Source: Artocarpus heterophyllus (lineage: Eukaryota; Streptophyta; Magnoliopsida; Rosales; Moraceae). From it: a DNA stretch of 64,000 nt. The stretch covers positions 620,001 through 684,000 of the forward strand of contig JAJQZP010000045.1 in assembly GCA_025403435.1 (NCBI GenBank). Direction: 5' to 3'. Below the pieces are notes generated by a model. The model ran no database searches. It saw nothing but the letters and a program-made list of their open reading frames with translations, and had not been told where the DNA came from. The position numbers were made by a program, and so were the translations under genes. Below, in pieces: positions 1-12,693 of the stretch. Numbering within the stretch: the stretch's first letter is position 1; every line of letters starts with the position of its first letter.

Positions 1-270
1 GGAGATGTTGCCAACAGAAGAATTGAACATGTGCCCACTTGCACTCTAATTGTAGAATATAGAATAGCAAAAAAGACTAGTTGGTTAAGACTCTTCTGGA
101 CGGGATTTTCATTAGTGGTTTTGTCAATAAAGTTCTTGTTAGAAGTGCAATTATAATTCATGAGATACGAAAGATCTTTTATTAATTTATGTTTCATAAT
201 AGATCTAACTCGGTTTATGGAAAAACTTTTATTAAAAATTTTAAAATTCTACTGTGTACTCATTTCCAAT
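1..270 (+). repeat. 3' end of the left LTR of element A (truncated by window)
   Basis: This stretch aligns by eye with 6340-6609 of the right LTR. The match ends at TTTCCAAT here and TTTCTAACA there. The rest of this LTR lies upstream of the window. Confidence 0.8.
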
Positions 271-599
271 AAGCAAGAGGACTCGAGAACTATGGAGAGT
301 CATCTAAGGCCAAGTCAAATCACTATGAGCATACATCAAGAGGTTTAGCAAGGCAATTTCTAAGATATTGGACATTATGGGACAACAAGGGAGGCGTTAA
401 ATAACGGACTTTTACATTGTTTACAATTCAAGGATAACATCTGTTTGGATTACTTAAAGTCCATCCAACAGGAACTTAATTGAGGTAAAAGGTTTATTGA
501 CCCGAAGGAGGAAAAGGAGCGATGCGAGCAAAGCTAGCAAGAAGTAGAACTACAAATAGGAGAGTGGAAAAGGCACCTTCTAAAATGAGGCCAAAATGA

Positions 600-1696
600 A
601 GAGATTGAGACAAGAGACCATCAGGAGGAAGAAAGCGGCCTCTTTCACCACCAAAGTATGGTTTGAACAACTCTCCAATCGAGTTGATCGCTTAGCATAA
701 AGCCAAAGACTATGTTAGATGGCCAGAAAAGATGGCCTTGAGCCAATCTCATGATAAATCTGGGTATTGCAAATTCTACCAAGACACAGGCCACCTAAAA
801 ATTGATTGTAAGGCTCTAAGGACTGAGATAGCATAGCTATTAAAGAAAGGATATCTGAAACAGTATTTATCAAAAAAAAAGGTGTCAAAGGTATGGACTC
901 GACTAGGAGTGGAGTGAGTAGAGGAATAATAAAGCCCAAAAGAAAACACCATCACCTCCATCAATAAGAAACAAAATTGGAGCCATTTGTAAAGGCTCAA
1001 CATTTTATGGAGACAATGCTAATCAGATCAAGGGTCACCAGATAAGGGCAAGCCATCCAATGACGAGCGTAGATCATGAGCACAAGTTTGAGGATCATAT
1101 TTTAACATTCCACAATAACAAGGCATTAGGATTAGATAGCCTGTACAATAATGCACTTGTAATCAAGCTGAACATTGCTAACTGTGAGATTAGTAATATT
1201 TTGGTGGATAATGGAAGCTTAGTAGAATTACTTTTTCTATCAACATTAAAAGAGATGGAGATCAACAAAAAGAAAATCGAGAAGACACATAAAATGCTTG
1301 TTGGGTCTAACAGCAAGTTGATTGTAGTGATAAGGAGGATTAAGCTTCCAATCTTCATTGCAGGAGAGAGTAGAATGACCAACTTCCTAGTCATTGATTA
1401 CCCATCCTGATACAATGTTATTCTTAGCAGGCCATGGATACATTCCATGAAGGCAGTCCCATCAATATATTGCCAGAGAATCCGATTCTTGACATAGCAC
1501 GACATCCATGAAATCAAAGGAAGTTAAGAAATCAATCCGAACATTATCATGCACTAGCTGAATGTCGATCCCAATCATTAACCCTTTTAGCTTGCCAATG
1601 TGTTGATTGTGTGAAAGAAAAAAGAAAAGTGGAAGATGTGCGTTGACTTCACAAATCTAAACAAGGCTTGCCCAAAAGATAGTTGCTTACTACCAC
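600..1696 (+). pseudogene. Gypsy-type gag zinc knuckle, protease and start of RT (fragment)
   Basis: About 735-860 encodes a Ty3/gypsy-style CCHC region (YCKFYQDTGHLKIDCK). The frame at 1060-1410 encodes a retropepsin-like segment with NILVDNGS; plant gypsy elements have LVDTGSSADILF at this place, so the catalytic D is kept while the usual T and S are changed. It continues as YNVILSRPWIHSMKAVPS after a stop near 1408. At about 1630-1690 it reads MCVDFTNLNKACPKDS, the start of a gypsy RT. The gypsy match ends at about 1696, where copia sequence begins. Several stops show that this is a dead fragment. Confidence 0.75.
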
Positions 1697-4600
1697 AGTG
1701 GGAGATGTCCATCTTTATTATGATTGTTCTAGGAGTTTAGTTTCACAAGATTGGTTTTATGTTCCTAAGCTTAGAAGGAATTAAATTTCTACTGTTTATT
1801 TATTTAAAGATTCTTATTTATTTTCTTTTAATAATAAAGTAGTGATTCATAAAAATAAATCTTTTATATGTAGTGGATGTATGCAAAACAATCTATATTT
1901 TATTAAACCAAAGTTGTACTCACTGCTGTACACTTAAATTAATGATAATTCTAAAAGGTTTAAAACTTCTTACTCTAATAAAACTTATTTTTGGCACTTA
2001 CGATTTGGTCACATTAGCCTAAATAAGATTCAAAGGTTAGTAAAGAATAAACCTTTAAACCATTTAGAGGTGCTATCGATACCACAATGTGAGTCTTGTT
2101 TAGAGAGCAAAATGACCAAAAGACTAGTCGGATCTAAGGGTAATCAAGCCGAAAGGGTTCTAAAACTTGTACATAGTGATGTTTGTGGTCCCTCATCAAG
2201 GCACAAGGAGGGTACGAGTGTTTAGTCATCTTTATTGATGACTACTCTAGATTATGCATCATAAGAGCACAACTTTTAACAAGTTCAAGGAGTTTTGAGC
2301 AGAAGTATAGAAGCAATTAGGTAAACCTATAAACATACTTTGATCCGATTGAGGTAGAGAGTATCTCTCTAATGAGTTCTTAGGAAATTTAGTGGAGAAT
2401 GGGATTTAATCTGATTTGACTACTCTTAAAACTTCACAACAAGATAGCGTGGTTGAGAGAAAAAATAAGACCTTGTTGGACACGGTTAGGTCCATGATAA
2501 GTTACTCTACATGGTCATTATCATTTTGAGAATATGCCTTACAAACTACATATTATCTTTTGAACAATGAAACTTCAAAATTAGTATATAAAACTCCTCA
2601 TGAGTTGTGGATGTGTAGGAAGACATCTTTAAACCATATTCGTATATAGGAATGTCCTGCTCATTTTCTGGATAAGGAAGCAAATAAGTTGGAAGCATGT
2701 TTGGAAGTTTGTGTGTCTATTGAATGTCCAAAAGGGACAAAATAAGGTTATTTTTATAACCAAAAAATAAATAAAGTCATGGTTTTTACGAATGCGACAT
2801 TCCTTGAGGAAAGTTATATGAATGACTTTAAGCCTCGCAATAGAGTGGTACTCGAGGAGATGGCGAGCGACATGATCGCTCTAGTGGTTTCAATGGAAAC
2901 CGATCCAATTAGTGTGGAAAAATCGACTGAACAACAACATAGGAAGCTTCAACGTAGTGGGAGAATCGAAAGTCAACCAAGAGGTATATGTTCGATGGTG
3001 AAGCCTACTTATCTGAACTGGTTGAACATAACAAGGATCCTTACACTTACAAAGAAGTCATAGAGGATGTTGATGCAAAACTTTGGATAGAAGTTATGGG
3101 CTTTAAGATGAAGTTTATGAAGACTAATTAAGTCTAGGAGCTTGTGGACTTTTTGAAGAGTTAAAACCCATAGGGTACAAATGGGTCTATAAGAGAAAGA
3201 GAGGAGCAGATAGGAAATTTGAAACTTATAAGGCTAGATTGATAACAAAAGGATACATGCAGAAGGATTGAATCGATTACAAGGAAACCTTTTTGTTTGT
3301 AGTCGTGTTTAAGTCTATTTGCATTCTTTTATCTATAGTTGCCGCTCTCGATTATGAGATATGGTAAATGGATGTTCAGATGGCATTCTTGAATGGCCAT
3401 TTTGATAAGACCATTTATATGTGCAACCAGATAGGTTCAAAGCTAAGGGTTGAGAGGAAAAAGTTTGCAAGTTGCTAAAGTTTGTTTATGGACTTAAGAA
3501 AGTCTCTCATTCTTGGAACATAAGATTTGACCAAGTAATTAAGACTTATGGGTTTGAACAAAACATAGACAAACTATGTGCTTACAAATACATTAAGGAT
3601 AAAAAGGTGGTTTTTCTATTGCTTTAGGTAGATGACATTATTCTTATTGTTAATGAAGTAGGGGCTTTGTCATCAGTCAGAGTTTGGTTGACCAAGAAGT
3701 TTTGACATAAAGGACTTTAGTGAGACTAGTTATATTACAGGTATCCAAATCTTTCGAGATAGAAAGAACAAAATGGTAACTTCATCTCAAGCTTTATACA
3801 CAGATAAGATTCTCAAAAAGTATGCAATACAAAATTCCAAGAACGGTGGGCAAATATATAGGCTTGGAATTACTCTTTCTAAGAAAGACTGTCCTTAGTC
3901 AAACGAAGAAAGAGAATATATGAAGAAGGTGTCTTATGCTTCAATATTAGTTGTCTCGTGTATGCTATGCTTTGCACACGACTTGACATATGCTATGCGG
4001 TCGGGATTGTGAGTTGATTCCAGTCGAATCTAGGAGACCTTTGGTTTTAGTCAAGCATATTTTCAAGTACTTGAGAAACTAGAAGTTATATGCTAGTGTT
4101 TTTTGGTGAAAATCTAACCCTTCTTGGATATACTGATTCAAATTTTCAATCCTGCTTGGATTCAAGGAGATCAACTATGGGGTCTGTTTTTACTCTTGAA
4201 GGATGTGCCATTTTTGGAAAAGTGTCAAGCAAGATTTTAATTTTGATTTAATAATAAAAGTCGAGTACGTGGTTGCCAGTGAAGCTTTGAAAGAAGCTGC
4301 ATAGCGCTATAAGTTCTTTGGAGATCTTGAGGTAGTTCTTGGTATGGATAAGCCCATAACATGTACTATGATAACGATGCAATAATAACTAATTCCAAGG
4401 AGCCAAGATTTCATAATAAAAGTAAGCAAATAGATTGAAAGTATCATGTGATAAAGGACTTTATAGAGATTAGACATGTCGTAGTATGCAAGATCACATC
4501 CATGGAAAACAAAGCTGATCTTTCTAAGAAGACACTAACAAAGAGGGCTTTCAAAAAGCATGTAGAGATTATGGAGATGTGTAACATGTCACATTTACTC
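1697..4600 (+). pseudogene. Copia pol remnant (GAG-pre-integrase, integrase, RT, RNase H)
   Basis: In order: GDVHLYYD with the FYVPKLRRN pre-integrase segment (1697-1790); FWHLRFGHI and CESCLESKMTKR zinc-finger region (1985-2130); LVHSDVCGPSS integrase start (2168); a late integrase segment at 2580-3060; RT with MDVQMAFLNGHFDKTIYM (about 3367-3420) and a damaged YVDD (about 3627); RNase H and tail about 3990-4590. Gag, protease and the N-terminus are absent because the gypsy piece sits there. Many in-frame stops make this non-functional. It resembles the TNT1/Ty1-copia polyprotein family. Confidence 0.8.
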
Positions 4601-4620
4601 ACTTAGGGCAAGTGGGAGAT

Positions 4621-6192
4621 TTTTAGACTAGATGTCTTAAGAGTTAAATGATGTAATTATTTTTAAAACATTTAATCAATAAAGAGTTTAATATTTATTT
4701 CATATATTATATTATGTCCTTTTTTATATTCATTTCCGTTGAATATATAATAAGCAAACAAAAAGTTTGAGACTGTTAATCTAAACCTTCTGACCATGCA
4801 TATGATGGACAAATTATATAGAAAACATGAATATTAAGGTGACAGTCTAAATATAAAAAGTCACAAATCGAAGGAATAAAGTTAACCACTTTACTCATGT
4901 TAAGATTGTTGTGTCGTCTACATCCCTAATGAGAGATGGCTTAGCTTGATTGTCAGAGTTAGACTCCACGAGTAGAAATATTGGTATATTGTCGTGGTGT
5001 ATATTATGATTGGGACTAAAGTAGAATTGATTTAGTGAATAATTATACTTGAATAAATTAATTCACTTTAGACAATTATATATATTATATTTTAATTCTA
5101 AAATGAATTAATAAATTTGTATTTGTGACTTGTGTCTTTTAATGTATTTAGGGGTGACATTGCCAGTATGTTAGAGATATAACTCTTGATTGATATAAAC
5201 TAGTTATTCATAGATATTGAATCCATAGCTCTATTATAGAGTTAATGAGATTCTCTTATAGGCATTATCCTGTAATTGGATACTAGATCACTCAACCATT
5301 TTAAAACATGTATGTAACCAAATGGTATACTATTTGTATGGGCTATAAATAGTAGATATTCCAATGGTGAGATAGTAGAATATAAGATAAATATAATTGT
5401 GAAGGTAGAATAGAATTTATCCTTAAGCCGATTATGGATATCCTAATGGGATGTTGCACATTATGATATGTCATGGACTTATAACTTATTGGAGCTCCAT
5501 AATTTTTATATAGTTCGAGAGTGCAGCTCTAACCTTTTAGTAAAATAGCTTAAGAATTGTTAATCATATAATGTAAGTGTCGAGGACATATCATTTTATG
5601 ATTATAGGACCTTGATTTATATATGTTTATTGGGTCCCCTTTACTAGCTTACATATTTTCTTATGTTGATATGACGTGTTTTTTTCTACAAATTGGTAAT
5701 TTATGTTAATTCTTAGATTGGCTTAAATTCTGTTAATTGGATTTAATAATTCATGATTAGTTTATTAGTTGAATTAATTTTATGAGTTAATTCAAAATAA
5801 ACATATTGAATTGTTTGCATATATTTTATTCGATATGGGATCATCTGTATATGACTGTTTTAATTAGATAACTTTTTAATTAATTTATTTGAATTAAAAC
5901 TAGAGTTTTGTCTAAGATTTTCATGTAAAACAAGATATAGGAACTTTTAGAATGGCTAGACCGATAGGCCAATGACTAGGACCGGCTGGCCGATTAGCGT
6001 AAATTAAGTTATTGAAGTCAGTGCAATCGGTAGGCTAGTGGTCAGGACTGGCAGGCCGGTAGGCGTAATCAAGTTACATGTTTTCACACGTTTTGACACA
6101 GACTTTGATCCAGTTATAAATTTAAAAGCCCTATCTACATAGAATAGAAGTCCTACCAGCCATTATAAATAGGATACTTGTTTCTATTATTA

Positions 6193-6223
<31 letters not shown>

Positions 6224-6609
6224 ATTAGAGAAGTTTAGAGATAGTCTTTTAGAGAGAGAAACTTTGAAACTCTATAGAATTATTTTTCAACATCTAGGAC
6301 GATAAGTCTTGGTTTTCTCTTGTGGTTGTCAGGAGAAGTTGCATTAGGATAATTGAACAACATGTGTCCACTCACACTCCAGTTGTGGAATAAAGAATAG
6401 AAAAAAAGACCAGTTGGTTAACGCTCTTTTGGATGTGATTTTTAGTAGAAATTCTGTCAAATGATTTTCTGTTAGAAGTGCGATTTGATACTACAAAGGT
6501 GTGAAAGATCTTTCACTATTTTATGTTAAATAGCATGTCTAACTCGTTTTGTAAAAAAATACTTTTATCAAAAAATTTTAAAATTTTGATGTGTACTTGT
6601 TTTCTAACA
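4621..6609 (+). repeat. Right LTR of element A (about 2 kb)
   Basis: It begins directly after the AAGTGGGAGAT polypurine tract and ends at TTTCTAACA, where CACTA-type sequence resumes. It carries two TATAAATA boxes (5344-5351 and 6164-6171) and a TA microsatellite (about 6190-6222). At nearly 2 kb it is far longer than the 440-470 bp LTRs of copia elements C and D in this window. The canonical TG start appears mutated to TT. Confidence 0.75.
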
Positions 6610-8591
6610 AATAGACATTGCCAAGTGGGTGGTGATCAATGGAAAGTGCCCCGTTCAGTTTAACCGGACGAACGACAATATATAAGTTATTGGGGCCTTT
6701 GGCATGTGGTTTGACAGCGATGTTGGGCTTTATATGAGGGATTATGTGGCCCCTTTCTATAATACTTAGAGGTCCATCTTGCCAAAGGATAGAAACAAGA
6801 TCTCTAGCCGCATGACTATAATAGCTTTGTTACCAATTCAATTTCTTATGTTTTCATGGAACATTTAAGATAACTTATTTTTAAAAATGCAGGAATGGTT
6901 TTGAATCAATCTCATGGATGAGATGATTGCTTGCATTAACCAAGAGGCTTAAATGTGCTACCAAGACTAGAAAAACAACCTTAACATGCACCACAAAAAA
7001 TATGGTCTAGAAGTTATGCCTAAAATTGTTTAAGAATAGGGAGCACTGGCATAGATGTTGTGATCTATTTGCCTAGCCCGAATTTTTGGTTTGTTTCCCA
7101 TCAATATTTTTTCTCCAAAATTGACTTAGTCAAATGCATTGTAAAAGTGTAGCTTTTCTTTTTATAGCCTTGATTACAAACGAATGTAGCAAACCATAAA
7201 GAAGTAAGATGGTTAACCTATCAAGAGGCAAGCATCTTATTCACAGCATTGACACAAAAAGGTATGATACTCTATGCATTTTTATTAGATAATCATTTTT
7301 ATAAACAAAATATCAGTAATTAAACTCTAACATCAATTCAACATTACAGATGAACCCCAAGACATGCCAGCCGTAGTCCTTCATCTATAATTGGCATGAC
7401 CAACATTTGAGTCAAGGTAGGGGTTGGGTGAATGAGGCTGTTGAGGTTGCACATGTAAGTAAAATACATTCATCTCTTCAAATAAAATCTTTCTAATAAC
7501 TATTTTATTTGTTAATTAATAATTTCTTCTTCACTATTAATTATAAGGCCAGATGGTTTAGGAGAGACAAACGCACATAACACAGGCCGTATCCAGCTTT
7601 TCTGCCCTTGCAATTTACGAGATTGCCATACTTGTAAATGTGCTAGGGATTCGAAGGGGTCATTGAATTGGAGTGGGACCTAGACTAAGTCAGGACAGTC
7701 AGGTTCTAGTTCCACATCTTCTGGTTTACAGTGCGGGCATACCTAGTTCTCTCTGGAGGTGAAAAATTGGCTCACACAAATGTATACCAACAATGTAGAG
7801 TTAGTTAATCAATTGAGGCAAAACAATCGTGAGCTCAATTGAGGCAAAACAACTGAGAGCTCAATGTTATTATACCTCTACCCCCGACGTCTATAGTACC
7901 TCGTGCTAAAGAAGAAGAGGAAAAAGATGAAGAAAATGTAAACTTAGTGGATTAGACATTTTGTATACTATTAGCCTTTGACTATTTTTTTTTTTTACAT
8001 GCTATTTAACCTTGTAGTGTGTTTTATTTTATTTTATGAATTGTGTGTGGTATACTTGATATTAATTATAGGATTTTTATTAATTATTATTGCATTAAGT
8101 CATTTTAACCACATAATTCAATTAAGATTCAATTTTACAAAAGTAATAAATATTTTTAATAAAAAACTAAATTAAAATAAAATCAATTATTTTAATTTTA
8201 ATTAAATCTATATTTTTTTTTGTATTTAAAAAAAATAATTAGTGATGACATTTGTTGTCGCTAAAAATTTATGTGAAAAATTTAGCGACAATATTTTTCA
8301 ACTTGAATTTAAAAATTTTCAAAACTTTAGAAATTTTTAGTGATGACAATTTTAAAATAGATATCGCTTAATATAGATAATGACATCATCAGCTTAGATT
8401 CATGACTTTTGAAAATGGTGACGATATGTCATCCCAAACACTTAGTGTCATTGCTAAAAACTTTTGGGCGACGAATTTTTTGCGACAACTTATTAGTGAT
8501 GACATGTTATGCCCAAAAGTTCTTTAGCGGCAACATGTAGGTTATTAATGACAACTTTTTGTCCTTGCTTAAGTCTTCGCTTCTTGTAGTG
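6610..8591 (+). mobile_element. CACTA (En/Spm) transposon remnant 1, 3' half
   Basis: The 3' end is CTTCTTGTAGTG (8580-8591), the reverse complement of a CACTACAAGAAG terminus typical of plant CACTA elements. Before it lie clustered subterminal repeats of the type TTTAGCGACAA/TTAGTGATGACA (about 8235-8570). The coding part (6620-7950) resembles the plant Ptta/En/Spm transposase (Transposase_24) gene, split by introns, and ends in a Glu/Asp-rich tail near 7905-7955. Stops are present. The left half is missing because element A inserted at 6610; it would lie upstream of the window. Confidence 0.8.
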
Positions 8592-11519
8592 GAAGCCAAA
8601 AAAAAACAAAGCAGAGTGGTGTATATTAAACAATTGTGTAGAAGTTGAAAAAAGATCAAGTGTGTTCTATGTATTCCTGGAATGGAAGACACCACATTTT
8701 ATACGCAGTTGGAGTAAATAATTGAACTTTCATAGATACATAAATGTTCTATGGTGTTATTTAGGTGCAATTTGTTTGACACAAACCTGTTGCGAAGGAA
8801 AATGCAATTGTAAAACAATAAAATAAGTATTTATATAAATGCTAAGGGTATAAATATGATCCTTTCAAACTTGTGTCTCAAGCATAGCAACTTTTCTACA
8901 CCGATGATTTATTCAACGGTCCAAATTGGAAAGTCATTGAACACTTTGGACATCGATATATTTGGGATCTAATTAATGACATTGAAATGAAGATTAGGTA
9001 TTACAAGACAAGAAATTTTCCAACTTCAACCTGAAGGTTGAGCAACTTAAGTTGGCCACCTTGATATTAGTCAACATGATGCTGACTCCAATGTTCTTGA
9101 AGATGTAGAAGCTATCTTTGTCAACAACCCAAGGGCTGACATAGGTTTCATTGATGATGATAATACGATAAAGATTGTTGACACATTAAAGGAGTATATT
9201 GATGATAGGATATCGAAGCATGAAGTTGAACAAAAAGATGAAAAAAAATTCTTCCGACAATACTGCTTGCACAAGTAGTGATGATGATTAAGTCTTCTCA
9301 TATTATGTTCATCTTATAAACTTCTAAACTCATAATTAGTTGTCATTTCAAAATATGATGCATAAATTAATCTTATTTTTTACAAATGATGTGCAACATA
9401 TCTAGACCAGTTGCCACTTATGTTGGATTAGCTAGGGGAGCTAAACCCCCATAGGAGCATTCTGCCATGTCACCGTCCTAGTATAAGTAAGGTATGAATT
9501 TCAAATTTTACATTTTTTTGTTGTTGTATTTTAGTTCATAAACCTAAAATATGCAGCATCAGTACCCCCGAGCCGTGGGGACAAGGGGAAACAAGGGAGA
9601 TATATATGGCCAAATGAGTGGCTATACATGGTAAATTATCTGTTCAGTTTGACAAAACAAATGACACTATAAAGGCTATTGGTGACAATGCAACATAGTT
9701 TGAAAGTGCAACAGGTGTACACATGATGGATTTTGTATTATCTTACTATAACACCTGGACATCTATCCTAGCGCATGATAGGAACAAGATTCCTAATCGG
9801 ATGACAGTAATAACCTTTTTATCATTTAAATTTTTTATGTTTATTGTAAAGCATTTTTTATATAAACTTATATATGGAAATGCCATAATGGTTTGCGATT
9901 AACCTCATGGATGAACTGGTTGCATACATTATGCATGAGGCCCAAAAATGCAATAGAGACTAGAAAAGCGACCTCCACGGCCATTTCAAAAAATATGTAG
10001 AGCCATAATACCTAAACTGTTAAAGATCCTAACCATTGGAGAAATATTTTGATCGATTTGACTCATTGCAATTTTAGGTTTATTTTCCCATCAATATTTT
10101 TTTAATCTGGTTGACATAGTAAAATATATTATAATACTACAACTTTTTTTTCTTTATAAGGTGAATCCCAAATGGATTCAGCAAATCGCAACCTATCAGG
10201 TGCAATAATCTTAGTCCCAACATCGATATAGAAAGGTAAGATACTATATATATTTTTATTAAATAATACTTTTTATAAAAAAATCAATAATTGAACACCA
10301 ATTCAATATTACAGATTAACCTTAAGACAAGTCACCCGTGGTCATTAATCGACAATTTGCATAACCATCATTTTCACCAGGGTAAAGGTTGGACCAACAA
10401 GGTTGTTGAGGCCGCATATGTAAGTATATTTAGTCATCTCTTTAAATATGAACATATTTTTTAACTATTTTATTTGTTTATTAATAATTTTCTTCACTTC
10501 TAATTTTAGGGCCAAATAGTTGAAGGAGGAAAACTTAAGTGTTGCAGTTTGGATCAAGTTCTTCTACCCCTACCATTAGTATGGTTGCCATTTTTGAAAA
10601 CATGCTTAGGTCGCATAGGGGTCGTCGAAAGGGAATGGGACCTATATTAAGTCAACATCAATTAGGTTCTTATTCTTCCTTTTGGTTCGAATTCCAGCAA
10701 ATACAATTACCTCCTGATCTAGAGCTGTGACTTGCACAAATGTACATCAACAACTTAGAGATGCGTGCTCTAATGAGGCAAGTAAACTTGGAGATGCATC
10801 TTGCAATAAGGCCAGTAAATCTAAGAGTTAATGTTTACATCCTTCCATTCTCGCCAAGAATTTTGTTTCCCACTAAAGAAGAAGAAGAAGACGAAGAAGA
10901 AGAAGAAGAAGACGAAGAAGATAATGAAAATGTAAAATTAAGGGATTAGATATTGTGTATTTTATTAGACTATTAGACATTCGTGCATATTTTATTTTAT
11001 GTTATGTTATTTGACCTAAATTATAGGATTTTTATTAAATATTATTCCATTTATGTTATTTTAATTAAATTACAACTAATATTCATAAATAAATATATTT
11101 AATTAAATAATATGATATTTACAAAACAAATAGAAATATTTTTATTAAAAAATTTAAATTCAAATCAAATAATTGATACAAATAAATCTAATTTAAAATT
11201 AATTATTTAATTGCAATCAATTAATTATTTTTTGTTCTTTTATGAAAAACTTAAAAAGATTTAGCGACAATATGTTTGTGCGACCAAACATACAGATAAA
11301 AAATTAAAAAAATTTAAAACTTTTAGTGACGATAAATTTTAAATTGTCATTACTATAACTGTTGCTATAGTTATATTGGATTTGTTCATCGTAACATGGA
11401 ATAGTCGTCTTAGCGACAACATGATGTCCTTGTTAAAATATGTTTAGCGATACATTTGAAGCGACAAAACCTATTTTAGCGACAAGAAGTCGTCATTGAA
11501 GGCGCTTTTTGTTGTAGCA
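8592..11519 (+). mobile_element. CACTA (En/Spm) transposon remnant 2
   Basis: This is a second copy of the same family next to the first. About 8740-9000 encodes a DUF4216-like segment of a TNP2 transposase (PFKLVSQA and GPNWKVIEH can be read). About 9600-10940 aligns with 6620-7950 of remnant 1, including the acidic tail made of Glu/Asp runs (10877-10949). Subterminal repeats TTTAGCGACAA lie at 11260-11490. The terminus is degraded (GTTGTAGCA, about 11511-11519). The upstream transposase exons are missing, so it is an internally deleted, dead copy. Confidence 0.7.
10539..10949 (+). pseudogene. C-terminal part of a CACTA-associated plant transposase
   Basis: Two short frames (10539-10730 and 10740-10949) form the 3' end of the Transposase_24-type gene of remnant 2. 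The second has repeated methionine/arginine-rich helices (LEMRALMRQVNLEMHL) followed by about 20 consecutive acidic residues, a common ending of this family. They are separated by a stop at 10728. The same region in remnant 1 is more decayed. Confidence 0.55.
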
Positions 11520-12693
11520 AATAGAAGTTAAAATTTTCATGAGCAATGAGATTATTCAAATGAAAAAGTTGAGACATGAAGTTTAAAAAATTAGAAGAGA
11601 GAGCAATGAAGTTGAGAAAAAAGTGAAAATAAAAGAGGGACAAAAAGGAAAAAAAAAAAGGAGGGTAAACAAATAGAGGTAATTAAAAGGAAAAAAAAAA
11701 GCGAAAGGAAAGAAATCAAAAGCAAAAAAGAAAGATAAACCATAAAAAAAAAAAAGAAAAAAAAAGGAGGATAAAGCACAAATTGTAGGGGACAACAATA
11801 AATAAATAGAGTTAAAAGAGAAAAAAAAGTTTAGAAAGACAAACAGGTAAAGAACAAAGTTGCAGTATAAGAGAAAGAAAAGAAAAAGAAAAGTTCAGGT
11901 GGGCAAAGTGACAGAAAGAAAGAAAGAACTGATTGTAAAAGAAAACGATAAACAAATGAACAAGAGTTAAAAGGGAGGATTTTGAAAACAAAGAGAAGCT
12001 AAAAAAGAAAGAAAATAAGGTAAAACGTACATAATGAAGTTTAAAAAAGGAAAGAAAAGAATGGAAAGAAAATAATGGGACAAAGTGAAAGAAAAGGAAA
12101 AAAAAATAAGAGCACCAAACGGTGCGCGTAGGACGAATAAGGAGGCAACACTAGAGCAAACATTAGGTCTTTTATTATAGTTAAGGAAAATAAAATACTA
12201 CAAGAAAGAAAAGAAAAAGATGTAAAGGTGTGGGAGAATGAAATAACCTTTATAAAAACCTTAGGTAGAGGAATGTAATGAACAAAAAGAAAAAATTATG
12301 GATTAGAAAAGGAAAGTTAAATATTTCTATGGAATCGTTGGTTCTCTTTTTAGCTTGTACTTGTAGAAGGTGGAAAGAAAAATAATTCAATACCTTTTTT
12401 AAAACACAATAAAGGAAATTATATTTCAAATTAAAAAAATACATACGCAAATTCTGACTTAAATGGTCTAAATAATAAGAAAACTTGACCATCATCATCA
12501 CAAATTGATTTACTAGCAAATTCTAATGAAGTACATAAAGAGAAAATAGGTATGCTGAATTCCAACACCAGGAAGCTGAAAAACTAAATTCATATTGTTA
12601 GTGTAAACTTTGCTTATTACAACAACAAAATTCATATGTAAAACTTCCAACTTGAAGAGCCATCATCTTATATGTCTAATAGATTTTAAACAG
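11520..12693. other. Purine-rich spacer downstream of SDR1
   Basis: No gene is seen. About 11580-12230 is almost all A and G on the plus strand, with AAAGAAAGAAA-type simple sequence. The open frames here (for example 11583-11798 minus) are low-complexity Phe/Leu-rich artefacts. About 12500-12693 is probably the 3' UTR of the SDR1 gene read from the minus strand. Confidence 0.6.

Larger units (their letters stand above)
1..6609 (+). mobile_element. LTR retrotransposon A (Ty1/copia, degenerate, chimeric interior)
   Basis: Two matching LTR pieces frame this element. The window start (1 to about 270) matches the last part of the right LTR (4621-6609): both share the CAGTTGGTTAA-type block, the AAGATCTTT block and the AAAATTTTAAAATT end. 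The left LTR is cut by the window edge. The polypurine tract AAGTGGGAGAT (4610-4620) precedes the right LTR, as in the other copia elements here. The copia pol part (about 1697-4600) has integrase, reverse transcriptase and RNase H, with many stops and frame breaks. The YVDD active-site Tyr of RT is a TAG stop (about 3627). The 5' half (about 600-1696) is gypsy-like. The element appears dead. It interrupts a CACTA remnant that resumes at 6610. Confidence 0.85.

Noticed and set aside
1095..1394. 99-codon minus-strand frame opposite the gypsy protease
   Set aside because: It is a shadow frame of the recognised plus-strand retropepsin segment.
10740..10949. Acidic Glu/Asp-rich small protein
   Set aside because: It is the tail of a CACTA transposase gene; the same ending occurs at the matching place in remnant 1.
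11583..11798. Phe-rich membrane-protein-like frames
   Set aside because: They come from a purine-rich low-complexity tract read on the minus strand.
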